NCBI RefSeq assembly: GCF_016860545.1 | Contig: NZ_BNEB01000005.1 | Coordinates: forward strand, 1,984,001 to 2,048,000 | DNA length: 64,000 bases | Source: Streptomyces asoensis | GTDB lineage: Bacteria; Actinomycetota; Actinomycetes; Streptomycetales; Streptomycetaceae | Direction: 5' to 3' | Shown: piece by piece, positions 34,001-41,470 of the stretch | Layout: every line of letters starts with the position of its first letter | Numbering within the stretch: the first letter of the stretch is position 1 | Notes under the pieces: generated by a model | Told to the model about the DNA's origin: nothing | The model's input: only the letters and a program-made list of their open reading frames with translations | Database searches by the model: none | Program-made: the position numbers and the translations under genes

Positions 34001-34336
34001 ACCCTGCGGACGACCGCCGACGCCGCCGCGCAGCAGGCGGCCCGGCAGGCCGCCCGCCCCGCCGACGCGGACGCCGTCCGCGACGCGATGGAGGAGTTCG
34101 AGGCGGCCGTGGCCCGTGCGCACCGCGACACCGGCGAACATCCCCGCCCCACCGATGACCCGGCCGGCCGCAGCGACGGCCGCCGGCCCGGCCCGGGTCC
34201 CGACGACCCCTCCGCCCGGACCGACCGGACAGCGCCGTCCGGTCCGGCCGACCGGAGCGAGCCGGGCAGCGGCCCGCTCGCCCAACGGGACACCCCGCAC
34301 CACCAGAACCACCTTCCGGAAGGAGCCGAGCAGTGA
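31058..34336 (+). CDS. cvnA: conservon 2 sensor kinase-like protein, NIT and HATPase domains
   Basis: 1092 aa from GTG 31058 with a strong GAAGGAGG. TM1 at about 37-60, NIT-type sensor domain, TM2 at about 340-365, HAMP-like linker, helices with the usual SIDHIAVRLRRNADSL segment and an ATPase domain (LLENAVSFSPEGS, DHGLGMS). Residues about 665-1092 are a very long Pro/Thr/Ala tail containing four near-perfect 10-residue repeats ending GRTDP or DRTDP (DNA 33484-33600). The tail ends in a more ordered segment (RPLRRRVRGATLRTTADAAAQQAARQAAR) shared by many conservon kinases. Unlike conservon 1, the conserved His is present. The stop overlaps the roadblock gene (GTGA). Confidence 0.92.
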   Translation: MSTKEVDASARSASSSPAPASPRRGLRGFADRWPFQRKLNVLVGIPLTVIALLLTYLIVDLVQESNRAEGAAQLVRDSAQVAQLVAGLQDEHQQAILLSVRHEASFDGGTPSTDAYRQAQAAVDAQVQKVVDAFGDRLPDTEVQALKEVQGLAGLRATIEQGYLPADNIDPAYSGAADGLIDGLGLDRNADLATTFTGNLLDSLLRADAAHGAFETGVFSARTGDSNALIEFTGAVGSYELFTYQAERFARFAGDAQAEEFSGIEHNASQASISQHYAELAVDPSALQAESKAEIRAAFRGAIASYPDYSAQAATRLKVTASLIDQIADRADDTASSAQWRAGLLLSLALLCFAAWIAFSILVRRSVVRPVLALTGAAQEVADVAGRELARVADDDAEESGSPRLRELPVTADDEIGELAEAFNNVQTTAAALLERQVLSRRNVAEMFGNVGRRVSNLTTRQLALIDAVERGETDPALLERLYSIDHIAVRLRRNADSLMLLAGIRETVLDAGPTELTNVVRAALGQIEGFQRVRLRAATEAMVEPDIIGDLTLMIAELLENAVSFSPEGSPVEVVVGSDHDGASITVADHGLGMSAERLAEENSRLVRRERLDVVPTKVLGLFVVGALARRWDVDVTLSRTPGGGVTAEVLIPSSLLLTMSELEPAGPAAAAPAALAAPSAPAAGPSPSASIPSAVPSWAAKEDEASALPRRVPRRDASPAEEAAGAPLSTATGAESPAGGTEPAALPSRVRPAAAGIPTPRTPEPAPHTRAHDETGTRPRTTDHTAVAAGTTDHTSPAAATDHTAATVGTTDRTDPAVGTTGRTDPVAGTAGRTDPVAGTAGRTDPVRTAGDSGFDGMSGHVVPSVPAESASAQAPGPRPTTGTTGPAAGRHAPDTHAPDNRTSGPASVRTDGSGPTDGSGRTGAYGRAAEPVTSGRAAEPVASGPGAGASPSGRAAGDDAFAVGPDGSRPLRRRVRGATLRTTADAAAQQAARQAARPADADAVRDAMEEFEAAVARAHRDTGEHPRPTDDPAGRSDGRRPGPGPDDPSARTDRTAPSGPADRSEPGSGPLAQRDTPHHQNHLPEGAEQ
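33541..33600 (+). repeat. 30-bp tandem repeat within the kinase tail
   Basis: Two 30-bp units (33541-33570, 33571-33600) differing at one base, encoding VAGTAGRTDP twice. Two more diverged units precede them (from about 33484). Probably variable in copy number among strains. Confidence 0.8.
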
Positions 34337-34809
34337 GCACGTCGACAGGTGAGACTCCCGCCGGAGACGCCAAGACGACCGATCTGCGCGCCGCCGCAGC
34401 CGACTTCACATGGCTGCTCAATCGCTTCGCCACCGAGACCGCAGGGGTGGTGGACGCCATCGCGGTGTCCTCCGACGGACTGCTGATCGCGGTGTCGGAA
34501 CTGCGCGAGCACGCCGACTCCGAGCGGCTGGCCGCGATCGTCTCGGGCATCACCAGCCTGGCCGCGGGCGCCTCGGGCAACTACGGCCTGGGCGGCCTGA
34601 ACAAGGTCATCATCGACCTGGAGGGCGGCCACGTCCTGGTCTCCGCGATCGGCAGCGGCGCCGTCCTCGGCGTGGTCACCGACAAGGAGGCCAAGCTGGG
34701 CAACATCGCGTACGAGATGACGGTGTTCGCCAACCGCGCGGGCACCGCGCTCAGCCCGCAGCTCGTCCTGGAACTGAAGAACAGCGTCGGCGCCACGCGT
34801 ACGCGCTGA
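34333..34809 (+). CDS. cvnB: conservon 2 roadblock/LC7 protein
   Basis: 158 aa from GTG 34333, overlapping the kinase stop. Roadblock/LC7 pattern: LRAAAADFTWLLNRFATETAGVVDAIAVSSDGLLIAVS, LAAIVSGITSLAAGASGNYGLGGLNKVIIDLEGGHVLVSAIG and KLGNIAYEMTVFANRAG. Expected to control the partner GTPase at 35271-35870. Longer at both ends than the conservon 1 copy. Confidence 0.93.
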   Translation: MSTSTGETPAGDAKTTDLRAAAADFTWLLNRFATETAGVVDAIAVSSDGLLIAVSELREHADSERLAAIVSGITSLAAGASGNYGLGGLNKVIIDLEGGHVLVSAIGSGAVLGVVTDKEAKLGNIAYEMTVFANRAGTALSPQLVLELKNSVGATRTR

Positions 34810-34840
34810 GCGCGTGCCACCGTAGAGAAAGCGAACACCG

Positions 34841-35284
34841 ATGGCGGACGGCCGCACACCGCGCGGGGCCGGCGAGGACGGCGTCGCCCCTGTCGGCCCC
34901 GCACCCGCCGTCCGGCCCTTCCTGGTCACCGCCGGCCGGGTCGCGGGCGGCGCGGGCGAGGCGTCGTCCGGCCGGACGATGCCCGTGGAGACCCAGCTGG
35001 TGGCGACCACCGGCGGTCTCGACGCGCTCGACCGGCTCTCCTTCGAACAGCACGACATCGTCGCCGCCTGCCGCGTACCGCAGTCCATCGCGGAGATCGC
35101 GGCCAGGCTGCGGCTGCACCTGAACGTGGTGCGGGTCCTCGCCGAGGACCTCCGGACGGCGGGGCAGCTCTCGGTGCACGTGCCCGACTCCGGCGTCACC
35201 CACGACGCATCCGTTCTGCGCAGGGTTATCGATGGCCTGCGGGCCATCCCCGACTCCCGGGGGGTACTCCGTGACACCGACTGA
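34841..35284 (+). CDS. cvnC: conservon 2 DUF742 protein
   Basis: 147 aa from ATG 34841, with GAGAAAG upstream. DUF742: VRPFLVTAGRVAGGAG, VETQLVATT, LSFEQHDIVAACRVPQSIAEIAARLRLHLNVVRVLAEDLRTAGQLSVH, a winged-helix-like core. The end overlaps the GTPase gene by 14 bp, the same arrangement as in conservon 1. Invariant conservon subunit of unclear biochemical role. Confidence 0.92.
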   Translation: MADGRTPRGAGEDGVAPVGPAPAVRPFLVTAGRVAGGAGEASSGRTMPVETQLVATTGGLDALDRLSFEQHDIVAACRVPQSIAEIAARLRLHLNVVRVLAEDLRTAGQLSVHVPDSGVTHDASVLRRVIDGLRAIPDSRGVLRDTD

Positions 35285-35870
35285 ACCGCTGGTCCGCACC
35301 TCGGCCGGGCAGGCCGCCGTACGGCCGCCGCTGCCGGTGAAGCTGGTGATCGCCGGCGGCTTCGGCGTGGGCAAGACCACCGCCGTCGGCTCGATCTCCG
35401 AGATCGAGCCGCTGACCACCGAGGCCGCCATCACCGAGGTCGCGGCGGGCGTGGACGACCTCAGCCACACCCCGCGCAAGACCACCACCACGGTCGCGAT
35501 GGACTTCGGCTGCATCACCATCGACCCGACGCTGAAGCTGTACCTGTTCGGCACACCCGGGCAGGAACGGTTCGGCTTCATGTGGGACGACATCGTGGAG
35601 GGCGCGGTCGGCGGGCTGGTCATCGTCGACACCCGCCGTCTCGACGACTGCTACGCCGCCGTCGACTACTTCGAGCACAAGCAGATCCCGTTCGCCGTCG
35701 CGGTCAACGCCTTCGACGGCCGGATCGCGCACACGCTGGACGAGGTCCGCTGGGCCCTGGACGTGTCCGAAGGGGTGCCGCTGCTGGTCTTCGACGCCCG
35801 CGAACGCGGCTCGGTGCGCGACGCCCTGCTGGTGGTGCTGGAGCAGGCGCTCGCCCGCAGCGGCGGGTAG
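35271..35870 (+). CDS. cvnD: conservon 2 Ras-like GTPase
   Basis: 199 aa from GTG 35271 (GGGGGGTA upstream); an ATG at 35232 lies deeper in the DUF742 gene. P-loop GGFGVGKTT, switch region LFGTPGQERFGFMWDD and VAVNAFDG for guanine recognition, as in CvnD/MglA-like GTPases. Output switch of conservon 2. A strong hairpin at 35928-35968 ends the operon. Confidence 0.93.
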   Translation: MTPTEPLVRTSAGQAAVRPPLPVKLVIAGGFGVGKTTAVGSISEIEPLTTEAAITEVAAGVDDLSHTPRKTTTTVAMDFGCITIDPTLKLYLFGTPGQERFGFMWDDIVEGAVGGLVIVDTRRLDDCYAAVDYFEHKQIPFAVAVNAFDGRIAHTLDEVRWALDVSEGVPLLVFDARERGSVRDALLVVLEQALARSGG

Positions 35871-35878
35871 GCGCCCCA

Positions 35879-35926
35879 CATACACGTGTCCGCTCATGGC
35901 GGCATACACGTGTCCGCTCATGGCGG
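35879..35926. repeat. perfect 24-bp tandem duplication
   Basis: Units 35879-35902 and 35903-35926 are identical, each containing the palindrome ACACGTGT followed by CCGCTCATGGCGG. It lies just after the conservon 2 stop and before a terminator hairpin. Confidence 0.85.
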
Positions 35927-35927
35927 C

Positions 35928-35968
35928 GGGGAACCGCGGACCGGTGATGGCCGGTCGCGCGGTTCCCC
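35928..35968. terminator. bidirectional terminator hairpin
   Basis: Outer stem GGGGAACCGCG (35928-35938) with CGCGGTTCCCC (35958-35968), inner stem GACCGG with CCGGTC, loop TGATGG, one bulged base. Between the convergent conservon 2 and OpuC-type permease genes. Confidence 0.8.
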
Positions 35969-35996
35969 GCGTCGCTCCCCGTTCGATGCCCCGGGG

Positions 35997-36665
35997 TCAG
36001 TTGCTGCGGCGCACGCCCGGTGAGACGGCCGCTCTCGTCACCGCCCAGAACACCGCGAGCGTGGCGAGCGCCATGCCGGCGACCAGGGTGGCGCCGCCCA
36101 CCACCTTCTCGTAGTCGTGCTGGTAGAGACCGTCGACGATGTAGCGGCCGAGGCCGCCGAGGCTGACGTACGCGGCGATGGTGGCCGTGGAGACGATCTG
36201 GATGGCCGCGGAGCGCAGCCCGCCGAGGATCAGCGGGAGCGCGACGGGCAGTTCGACGCGCAGCAGGATGTCCGACTCCCGCATGCCCATGCCGCGCGCG
36301 GCGTCCACCGGGGGCGGGTCCACGGAGCGCATCGCCTCGTAGGTGGTGACCAGGATCGGCGGGACGGCGAGGACGACCAGCGGGATCATCACCGGCAGCA
36401 TGCCGAACCCGAGCACGATGGTCGTCACCACCAGCAGGCCGAAGGTGGGCAGCGCGCGGCCCGCCGTGGCCACCAGGGAGAGGACGTTGCCGCCCCGCCC
36501 GTAGTGCCCGGTGACCAGACCGATGGGCAGTCCGATCAGGGCGGCGAGGCCGAGCGCCTCCAGGGAGTACTGCACGTGCTCCCACAGCCGGGTGGGAATG
36601 CCGTCGTAGCCGTGCCAGTGCGCGCCGTCGCTGAAGAAGGCGTTGACGAAGTTGATGACGTTCAC
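35997..36665 (-). CDS. osmoprotectant ABC transporter permease (second)
   Basis: 222 aa from GTG 36665, which overlaps the upstream permease stop (GTGA). Five to six membrane segments with the BPD_transp_1 signature: RLWEHVQYSLEALGLAALIGLPIGLVTGHYGRG, ALPTFGLLVVTTIVLGFGMLPVMIPLVVLAVPPILVTTYEAM and the EAA-loop DAARGMGMRESDILLRVELPVALPLILGG. It forms the importer channel with the 36662-37378 product. Last gene of the ATPase-permease-permease unit; no binding-protein gene follows because conservon 2 lies there. Confidence 0.92.
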   Translation of the reverse strand: MNVINFVNAFFSDGAHWHGYDGIPTRLWEHVQYSLEALGLAALIGLPIGLVTGHYGRGGNVLSLVATAGRALPTFGLLVVTTIVLGFGMLPVMIPLVVLAVPPILVTTYEAMRSVDPPPVDAARGMGMRESDILLRVELPVALPLILGGLRSAAIQIVSTATIAAYVSLGGLGRYIVDGLYQHDYEKVVGGATLVAGMALATLAVFWAVTRAAVSPGVRRSN

Positions 36666-37378
36666 CGGGCTGCGTCCTCCAGGGCGGGCACGGCCGGGTC
36701 GGGCCGGACCCCGGCGGGCCTGGACCTGCCGCCGCGCGCGCCGCTCGGCATCCAGGGCGTGAGCAGGATCCGTACGACGACCAGCAGGGCGTCCGCCAGC
36801 ACCGCCAGGACGGCGCTGGTGATCACGGAGTTCCAGGCGAGTTCGGGCCGGTTGTAGATCTGCGCGTCGTGCAGCAGGTTGCCGAGCGCGCCCTGGTTGC
36901 CGATCAGCATGCCGACGCTGACGAGGCTGATGCTGGACACGGTGGCCACCCGCAGTCCGGCGATGATGGCGGGCACCGCGATCGGCAACTGGACCTGGAC
37001 GTAACGGCGTACGGGTCCGAAGCCCATGGCGGTCGCGGCGGCGAGGGTCTCCTGCGGCACCGAGCGCACGCCGTCGACGATCGCCGGGACGAGCACGACC
37101 AGGCTGTAGACGGTGAGCGGGATCATCACCGTCAGTTCGGTCTGGCCCGTGTAGTCGATGAGGACGACGAAGAAGGCCAGGGAGGGGATGGCGTAGAGAA
37201 CGGTCGTCACCCACAGCACCGGCGGGTACAGCCAGCGCAGCCGCACGCACAACTGGGCCAGCGGCAGGGCGAGCAGCAGTCCGCCCAGCACCGGCAGCAG
37301 CGCCTCGCGCAGATGCAGCACGATGAGGCCGAACCAGTCGTGCTGGAGGTCGCTCGGGATGTCGAAGAAGCGGTTCAC
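36662..37378 (-). CDS. osmoprotectant ABC transporter permease (first)
   Basis: 238 aa from GTG 37378, overlapping the ATPase stop by four bases. BPD_transp_1 fold: LREALLPVLGGLLLALPLAQLCVRL, VTTVLYAIPSLAFFVVLIDY, LVVLVPAIVDGVRSV, the EAA loop AAATAMGFGPVRRYVQVQLPIAVPAIIAGL and SLVSVGMLIGNQGALGNL. Pairs with the following permease gene product. Confidence 0.92.
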   Translation of the reverse strand: MNRFFDIPSDLQHDWFGLIVLHLREALLPVLGGLLLALPLAQLCVRLRWLYPPVLWVTTVLYAIPSLAFFVVLIDYTGQTELTVMIPLTVYSLVVLVPAIVDGVRSVPQETLAAATAMGFGPVRRYVQVQLPIAVPAIIAGLRVATVSSISLVSVGMLIGNQGALGNLLHDAQIYNRPELAWNSVITSAVLAVLADALLVVVRILLTPWMPSGARGGRSRPAGVRPDPAVPALEDAAR

Positions 37379-38529
37379 CGGACGGCCTTCCGCAGGTCGG
37401 CCCCGGCGGCCTCCTGCTCCTTGCGGCCCGCCGCGTGGGCGCCGCGGATGGCCTCGCCGATGGCGGCCTGCGGGACGACCCCGGCGGCCCGGCCCTCGGC
37501 GTCCACGGCGACCGCCCAGCCGGTGGGCGACAGGACGGCGCAGTCGAGCGCGGCGCGCAGCGAGTCCCGTCCGGCGACGAACGGCCTTCCGTACGGCAGG
37601 AGTCGGCCGGTGTCGACCTGGCCCGCCGTCAGCGCGCCGGGCTCGCTCCAGCCGAGCGGGCGGCCGTCCAGGCCGGTGACCAGGAGGTAGGGCGTCTCGC
37701 TCGCGCCGCGTGCGGCGATCTGCTCGGCGGTGGCGTCGACGGCGACGATCGGGGTGGTGAGCAGGTCGAGGCCTTCGGAGGAGAAGAACGACAGCCGGCG
37801 GATGCCCCGGTCGGCGCCCAGGAAGTCCTCGACGAACGCGTCGGCGGGGTCGGACAGCAGCTCGGCGGGCGGCGCGAACTGGGCCAGCCGCCCGCCGGTG
37901 CGCAGCACGGCGACCATCGTGCCGAGCTTGACGGCCTCGTCGATGTCGTGCGTGACGAAGACGATGGTCTTGCCCAGTTCCTCCTGGATGCGCAGGAGTT
38001 CGTCCTGGAGCCCCTTGCGGACCACCGGGTCGACGGCGGAGAACGGCTCGTCCATGAGCAGCACGGGCGGATCGGCGGCGAGCGCGCGGGCCACACCGAC
38101 GCGCTGCTGCTGGCCGCCGGAGAGCTGGTAGGGGTACCGCTTGGCGAACGAGGCGTCCAGTCCCACCCGTTCCATCAGTTCGCGGGCCCTCGCGCGGGCC
38201 TTCTCCCGGCTCCAGCCGAGCATCCTGGGCACGGTCGCGATGTTGTCGACGATCGTGCGGTGCTGGAAGAGCCCCGCGTTCTGGATGACGTAACCCATGG
38301 ACCGGCGCAGAGTGTTGACCGGCTGCTGACGGCTGTCGACGCCGTCGATGAGGATCGACCCCTCGCTGGGCTCGACCATCCGGTTGATCATCCGCAGGGT
38401 GGTCGTCTTGCCGCAGCCCGAGGGGCCGACGAGGACGGTGATCGAACGGTCCGGAATGTCGAGGGAGAGCCGGTCGACGGCCACCGTGCCGTCCGGGTAT
38501 CGCTTGGTGACTGAATCTATCCGTATCAA
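37375..38529 (-). CDS. osmoprotectant ABC transporter ATPase with CBS region
   Basis: 384 aa from TTG 38529 (IRIDSVTKRYPDG); GAAGGG lies further upstream, so the start is moderately secure. Walker A GPSGCGKTT, Q-loop YVIQNAGLFQH, signature LSGGQQQRV, Walker B VLLMDEPFSAVDP and H-loop FVTHDIDEAVKLG. The C-terminal 120 residues form a CBS-like regulatory region (TPIVAVDATAEQIAARGAS, DSLRAALDCAVLSPTGWAVAVDAEGRAAGVV), which in OpuA-type importers senses ionic strength. First gene of a three-gene unit linked by GTGA overlaps. Confidence 0.94.
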   Translation of the reverse strand: MIRIDSVTKRYPDGTVAVDRLSLDIPDRSITVLVGPSGCGKTTTLRMINRMVEPSEGSILIDGVDSRQQPVNTLRRSMGYVIQNAGLFQHRTIVDNIATVPRMLGWSREKARARARELMERVGLDASFAKRYPYQLSGGQQQRVGVARALAADPPVLLMDEPFSAVDPVVRKGLQDELLRIQEELGKTIVFVTHDIDEAVKLGTMVAVLRTGGRLAQFAPPAELLSDPADAFVEDFLGADRGIRRLSFFSSEGLDLLTTPIVAVDATAEQIAARGASETPYLLVTGLDGRPLGWSEPGALTAGQVDTGRLLPYGRPFVAGRDSLRAALDCAVLSPTGWAVAVDAEGRAAGVVPQAAIGEAIRGAHAAGRKEQEAAGADLRKAVR

Positions 38530-38808
38530 AACGCCGAATACCCTTCGGGCTGGCTGTTTCCGCCCACTCTCGACCAGACGAGTTCGGGCCGTTGCGGGGA
38601 GAGTCTAAACCGCTTGCGTTTCGGACGTTTTCGCGGGCGAGACGAGCCGCGAAGGCGCCCACCGCTGTGCACGACCTGTGCGTCCGTACGCCCGGAATTT
38701 CACGTCTCCGGCCGGCGGCGGGCACCCGCGGCCGCCGTGGCCGGGGGCCGGTCCCGCGGTCGTCCGGTCCCGGCCGGGGCTCACGCCGCTGCCGGGACCG
38801 GACATGGC

Positions 38809-39543
38809 TCACGCCGCTGCCGGACCCGTCGTCGGGAAGCCGTCGGTGCGCAGGACCCGGCCGCCGGGGAGGACGGCGAAGACCTCGCAGCCGTGTTGTG
38901 CGGCCGCCCATTCGACCCCCTCCGCGCCCAGGGCGAACGCGGCCGTGGCGACCGTGTCGGCCTCGGTGAGGGTGGGGGCGACGACGGTGAGACTGTCGAG
39001 GCCGGTGACCGGGCGGCCCGTGCGGCCGTCGAGGATGTGGTCGCCGCGTTCGTAGCGGGCGGAGGTCGCGACCGCCCCCTCGGTGAGGTCGAGGACGGCG
39101 CACAGCCGGTCCGCGGCCTCGGGGTGCCGCACGCCGATCCGCCAGGGCCCGCCGGAGACGACCACGTCGCCCCCGGCGTTGAGACAGAACCGGCGGATCC
39201 CCGCCCGGTCGAGCAGGTCGGCCGCCCGCTGCACGGACCAGCCCTTGACCACCGCGCAGGGGTCGAGGGACCGGCCGGGCAGCCGGACGTCGAAGGCGCC
39301 GCCGGTGGCGACGCGGTACCGCTCGCAGATGCCGAGGACCTCCACGAGGTCGGCGCTCAGCTCGTCGGCCGTCAGTTCGCCCCGCCCGTGACGGGAGACC
39401 TCACTGCCGTCCTCGAACGGGCTGAACCGTTCGTCGACCTCGCGCAGCCAGGCGAACACGGCGTCCCCGGTCCCCTCGGGCACGACGGTGTCGTCGATCC
39501 GCAGCGAGACCGGGAACCCCATGACGTGTTCGACGCGGCGCAC
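38809..39543 (-). CDS. apbE: FAD:protein FMN transferase (ApbE family)
   Basis: 244 aa from GTG 39543, one base after the FMN-binding protein stop. It attaches FMN through a phosphodiester bond to Ser/Thr of target proteins. Family motifs: VEHVMGFPVSLRI, RFSPFEDGSEVSR, GGAFDVRLPG, VVKGWSVQRAADLL, LNAGGDVVV, HILDGRTGRPV and LTEADTVATAAFALG. No signal peptide or lipobox, so it would work in the cytoplasm or its target is exported folded. The obvious substrate is the upstream gene product with motif TGATLTS. Confidence 0.93.
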   Translation of the reverse strand: MRRVEHVMGFPVSLRIDDTVVPEGTGDAVFAWLREVDERFSPFEDGSEVSRHGRGELTADELSADLVEVLGICERYRVATGGAFDVRLPGRSLDPCAVVKGWSVQRAADLLDRAGIRRFCLNAGGDVVVSGGPWRIGVRHPEAADRLCAVLDLTEGAVATSARYERGDHILDGRTGRPVTGLDSLTVVAPTLTEADTVATAAFALGAEGVEWAAAQHGCEVFAVLPGGRVLRTDGFPTTGPAAA

Positions 39544-39544
39544 G

Positions 39545-39970
39545 TCAGGCGCCCTTCGCGTCGATCGCCGCCTGGAGGGACTCCCGGTAGCCGTCGCTCG
39601 TCAGGGTCGCGCCGGTGACGGTGTCGATGTCGGCGCTCTGCGCGGTGAGCGTCTCGGCGACCAGCTTCGGCACCGCCGCGGTGGTCTGCGGATGGTCCGG
39701 CTGCTTCAGCATCTTCACGGCCGTGATCCGGTCGCCCACGTAGGTCACCTGGACCTGCACGTCGCCCTTCTCGGTGGCGACGGTCGTACCGGTGACGACG
39801 ACCGAGCCCGCGGAGCCCTGGCCGGTGGCGCCCGGGGAGGGCGCGACGGAGGACACCGAGGGCGCCGGGGCGGCGTCGGTCGTGGAGGTCGTGGCGGTCG
39901 GCGGCGCGTAGCGCCAGACCGGGATCAGCCCCGCCACGGACAGGACCAGGACAGGTATGGCTCGCTTCAC
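39545..39970 (-). CDS. FMN-binding domain protein, flavinylation target
   Basis: 141 aa from GTG 39970 (GAGGAAG upstream). An N-terminal membrane or signal segment (AIPVLVLSVAGLIPVW) and a Thr/Pro/Ser-rich linker lead to an FMN_bind domain ending in DIDTVTGATLTSDGYRESLQ. The flavinylation motif is (S/T)GAT; the acceptor is probably the Thr of TGATLT. It would carry covalent FMN outside the membrane and pass electrons between the flavocytochrome and an acceptor. Lies between its presumed electron donor and ApbE. Confidence 0.9.
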   Translation of the reverse strand: MKRAIPVLVLSVAGLIPVWRYAPPTATTSTTDAAPAPSVSSVAPSPGATGQGSAGSVVVTGTTVATEKGDVQVQVTYVGDRITAVKMLKQPDHPQTTAAVPKLVAETLTAQSADIDTVTGATLTSDGYRESLQAAIDAKGA

Positions 39971-39980
39971 GATGTCTTCC

Positions 39981-41318
39981 TCATCCCGCCAGGCTGAAGC
40001 GTTCGAAGTGGATCTGCGGCTTGGGCACGTCCAGCGCGCGCAGGGTGCCGAGGACCGCGTTCATCATCGGCGGCGGCCCGCACAGGAAGACGTCCCGCTG
40101 CGCGATGTCCGGTACCAGTGCGGCCAGTTCGCGCGGCGCCAGCCGGTCCGGCACCGGCGGCCCGGTGATCAGGTGCAGTTCGGCGCCCTTGGCGACGGCC
40201 AGCTCGCGCAGTTCGTCGTAGAGCACGGCGTCGCGCTCGCCCGCCACCCGGTAGACGACCACCGCGTGCCCGTGGATCTCCTCGAGGAGCGCCCTGATCG
40301 GGGTGACGCCGACCCCGCCGGCGATGAGCAGGGCCTCCGGCCGGGTGCGGCGCAGGGCGGTGAAGGCGCCGTAGGGGCCCTCGGCGAAGACGCGCGTCCC
40401 GGGTACGAGGTGGCGCAGGGCCGCCGACCCGTCGCCCGCGGCCTTCGCGGTCAGGCGCAGGCGGGTGCCGTCGGGCGCCGCCGACAGGGAGAAGGGGTTC
40501 GCCTGCCACCAGCGGTCCCTGGTCAGGAAGCGCCACAGGAAGAACTGGCCGGCGCGCGCGGGCAGCCGGTCCAGGTCACGGCCGGTGATGTAGACGGAGA
40601 CCACGTTGTCGGCCTCGGGGACGACCGCCTCGACCCGGAACCGATGGCGCCAGTTGCGCCACAGGGGCAGCGCCAGCCGGCCGAGGAGGACGGCGCCGAG
40701 GGCGACGCTCCACACCGTGTACCAGTAGGCCGTGGCGGCGGACGAGGCCGTGAACGTCGTCCCGGTCGCGACCTGGTGCGTGAAGGCCAGCACGACGGCG
40801 ACGTACGTGTACAGGTGGACGAAGTGCCAGGTCTCGTAGGCGAGACGGCGGCGGGCCCAGCGCGCGGAGACGCCGCCGACGACGAGGATCAGCGCCATCG
40901 CGACGGTGGCGCGCAGGACGCCCTCGACGGTCTCGGCGAGGTCGACGAGCTGGCTCACCGGGTTCATCGAGGAGGACGCGGCGTAGCCGAAGGTGATGAA
41001 CACCACGTGGCCGACCAGCGTCCAGAGCAGGCCGAAACCGGTCCAGCGGTGCCAGTTGGTCAGCCGGTCCATGCCGATACGGCGGTCCAGCCAGGGCAGC
41101 CGGGCCACGAGCAGCAGCTGGAACGCCATCAGCAGGGCGCCGTACAGGCCGGCGAAGCGGCCGATCACGACCAGCGCGTTGGAGGCGAAACCCGCCTGGA
41201 CGGCGAAGAGGGTCACGACGGCCGCGTTCGCGGCCAGCACGGCGTACAGGCCGGTGCGGGCCACTGCTTCGGGACGTATCGCCGTGGGGGGTACGGGAGG
41301 CGATTGGACGGTCGTCAC
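39981..41318 (-). CDS. ferric-reductase-like transmembrane flavocytochrome
   Basis: 445 aa. Six membrane helices in the N-terminal half with paired haem histidines (TNWHRWTGFGLLWTLVGHVVF and YETWHFVHLYTYVAVVLAFTHQV). A cytoplasmic ferredoxin-reductase module follows: FAD part (RAGQFFLWRF, WQANPFSLSAAPDGTRLRLT) and NAD(P) part (LLIAGGVGVTPIRALLEE, CGPPPMMNAVL). It should move electrons from cytoplasmic NAD(P)H across the membrane via haem. It heads an operon with the FMN-binding protein and ApbE, so the external acceptor is probably the flavinylated protein rather than oxygen or iron directly. Divergent from a two-component system. Confidence 0.92.
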   Translation of the reverse strand: MTTVQSPPVPPTAIRPEAVARTGLYAVLAANAAVVTLFAVQAGFASNALVVIGRFAGLYGALLMAFQLLLVARLPWLDRRIGMDRLTNWHRWTGFGLLWTLVGHVVFITFGYAASSSMNPVSQLVDLAETVEGVLRATVAMALILVVGGVSARWARRRLAYETWHFVHLYTYVAVVLAFTHQVATGTTFTASSAATAYWYTVWSVALGAVLLGRLALPLWRNWRHRFRVEAVVPEADNVVSVYITGRDLDRLPARAGQFFLWRFLTRDRWWQANPFSLSAAPDGTRLRLTAKAAGDGSAALRHLVPGTRVFAEGPYGAFTALRRTRPEALLIAGGVGVTPIRALLEEIHGHAVVVYRVAGERDAVLYDELRELAVAKGAELHLITGPPVPDRLAPRELAALVPDIAQRDVFLCGPPPMMNAVLGTLRALDVPKPQIHFERFSLAG

Positions 41319-41371
41319 GGACGGAAACTCCTTGATCGGGTCCTCAGAACACAGAGCTTCTCCGTGCTTCG

Positions 41372-41389
41372 CTGTCGTTTTCCTGTCGT
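41372..41389. promoter_or_regulatory. possible OmpR-type response-regulator site
   Basis: CTGTCGT at 41372-41378 and again at 41383-41389, start to start 11 bp, the spacing used by OmpR/PhoB-family regulators. It lies between the divergent flavocytochrome and regulator genes. Confidence 0.4.
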
Positions 41390-41470
41390 AGAACTTTCAA
41401 GATCTTATCGATCCGCACGTGTACGGGACGCGGGTCTGGCGCCGCGGGCCGGGTGGCGCACTATGAGCGG

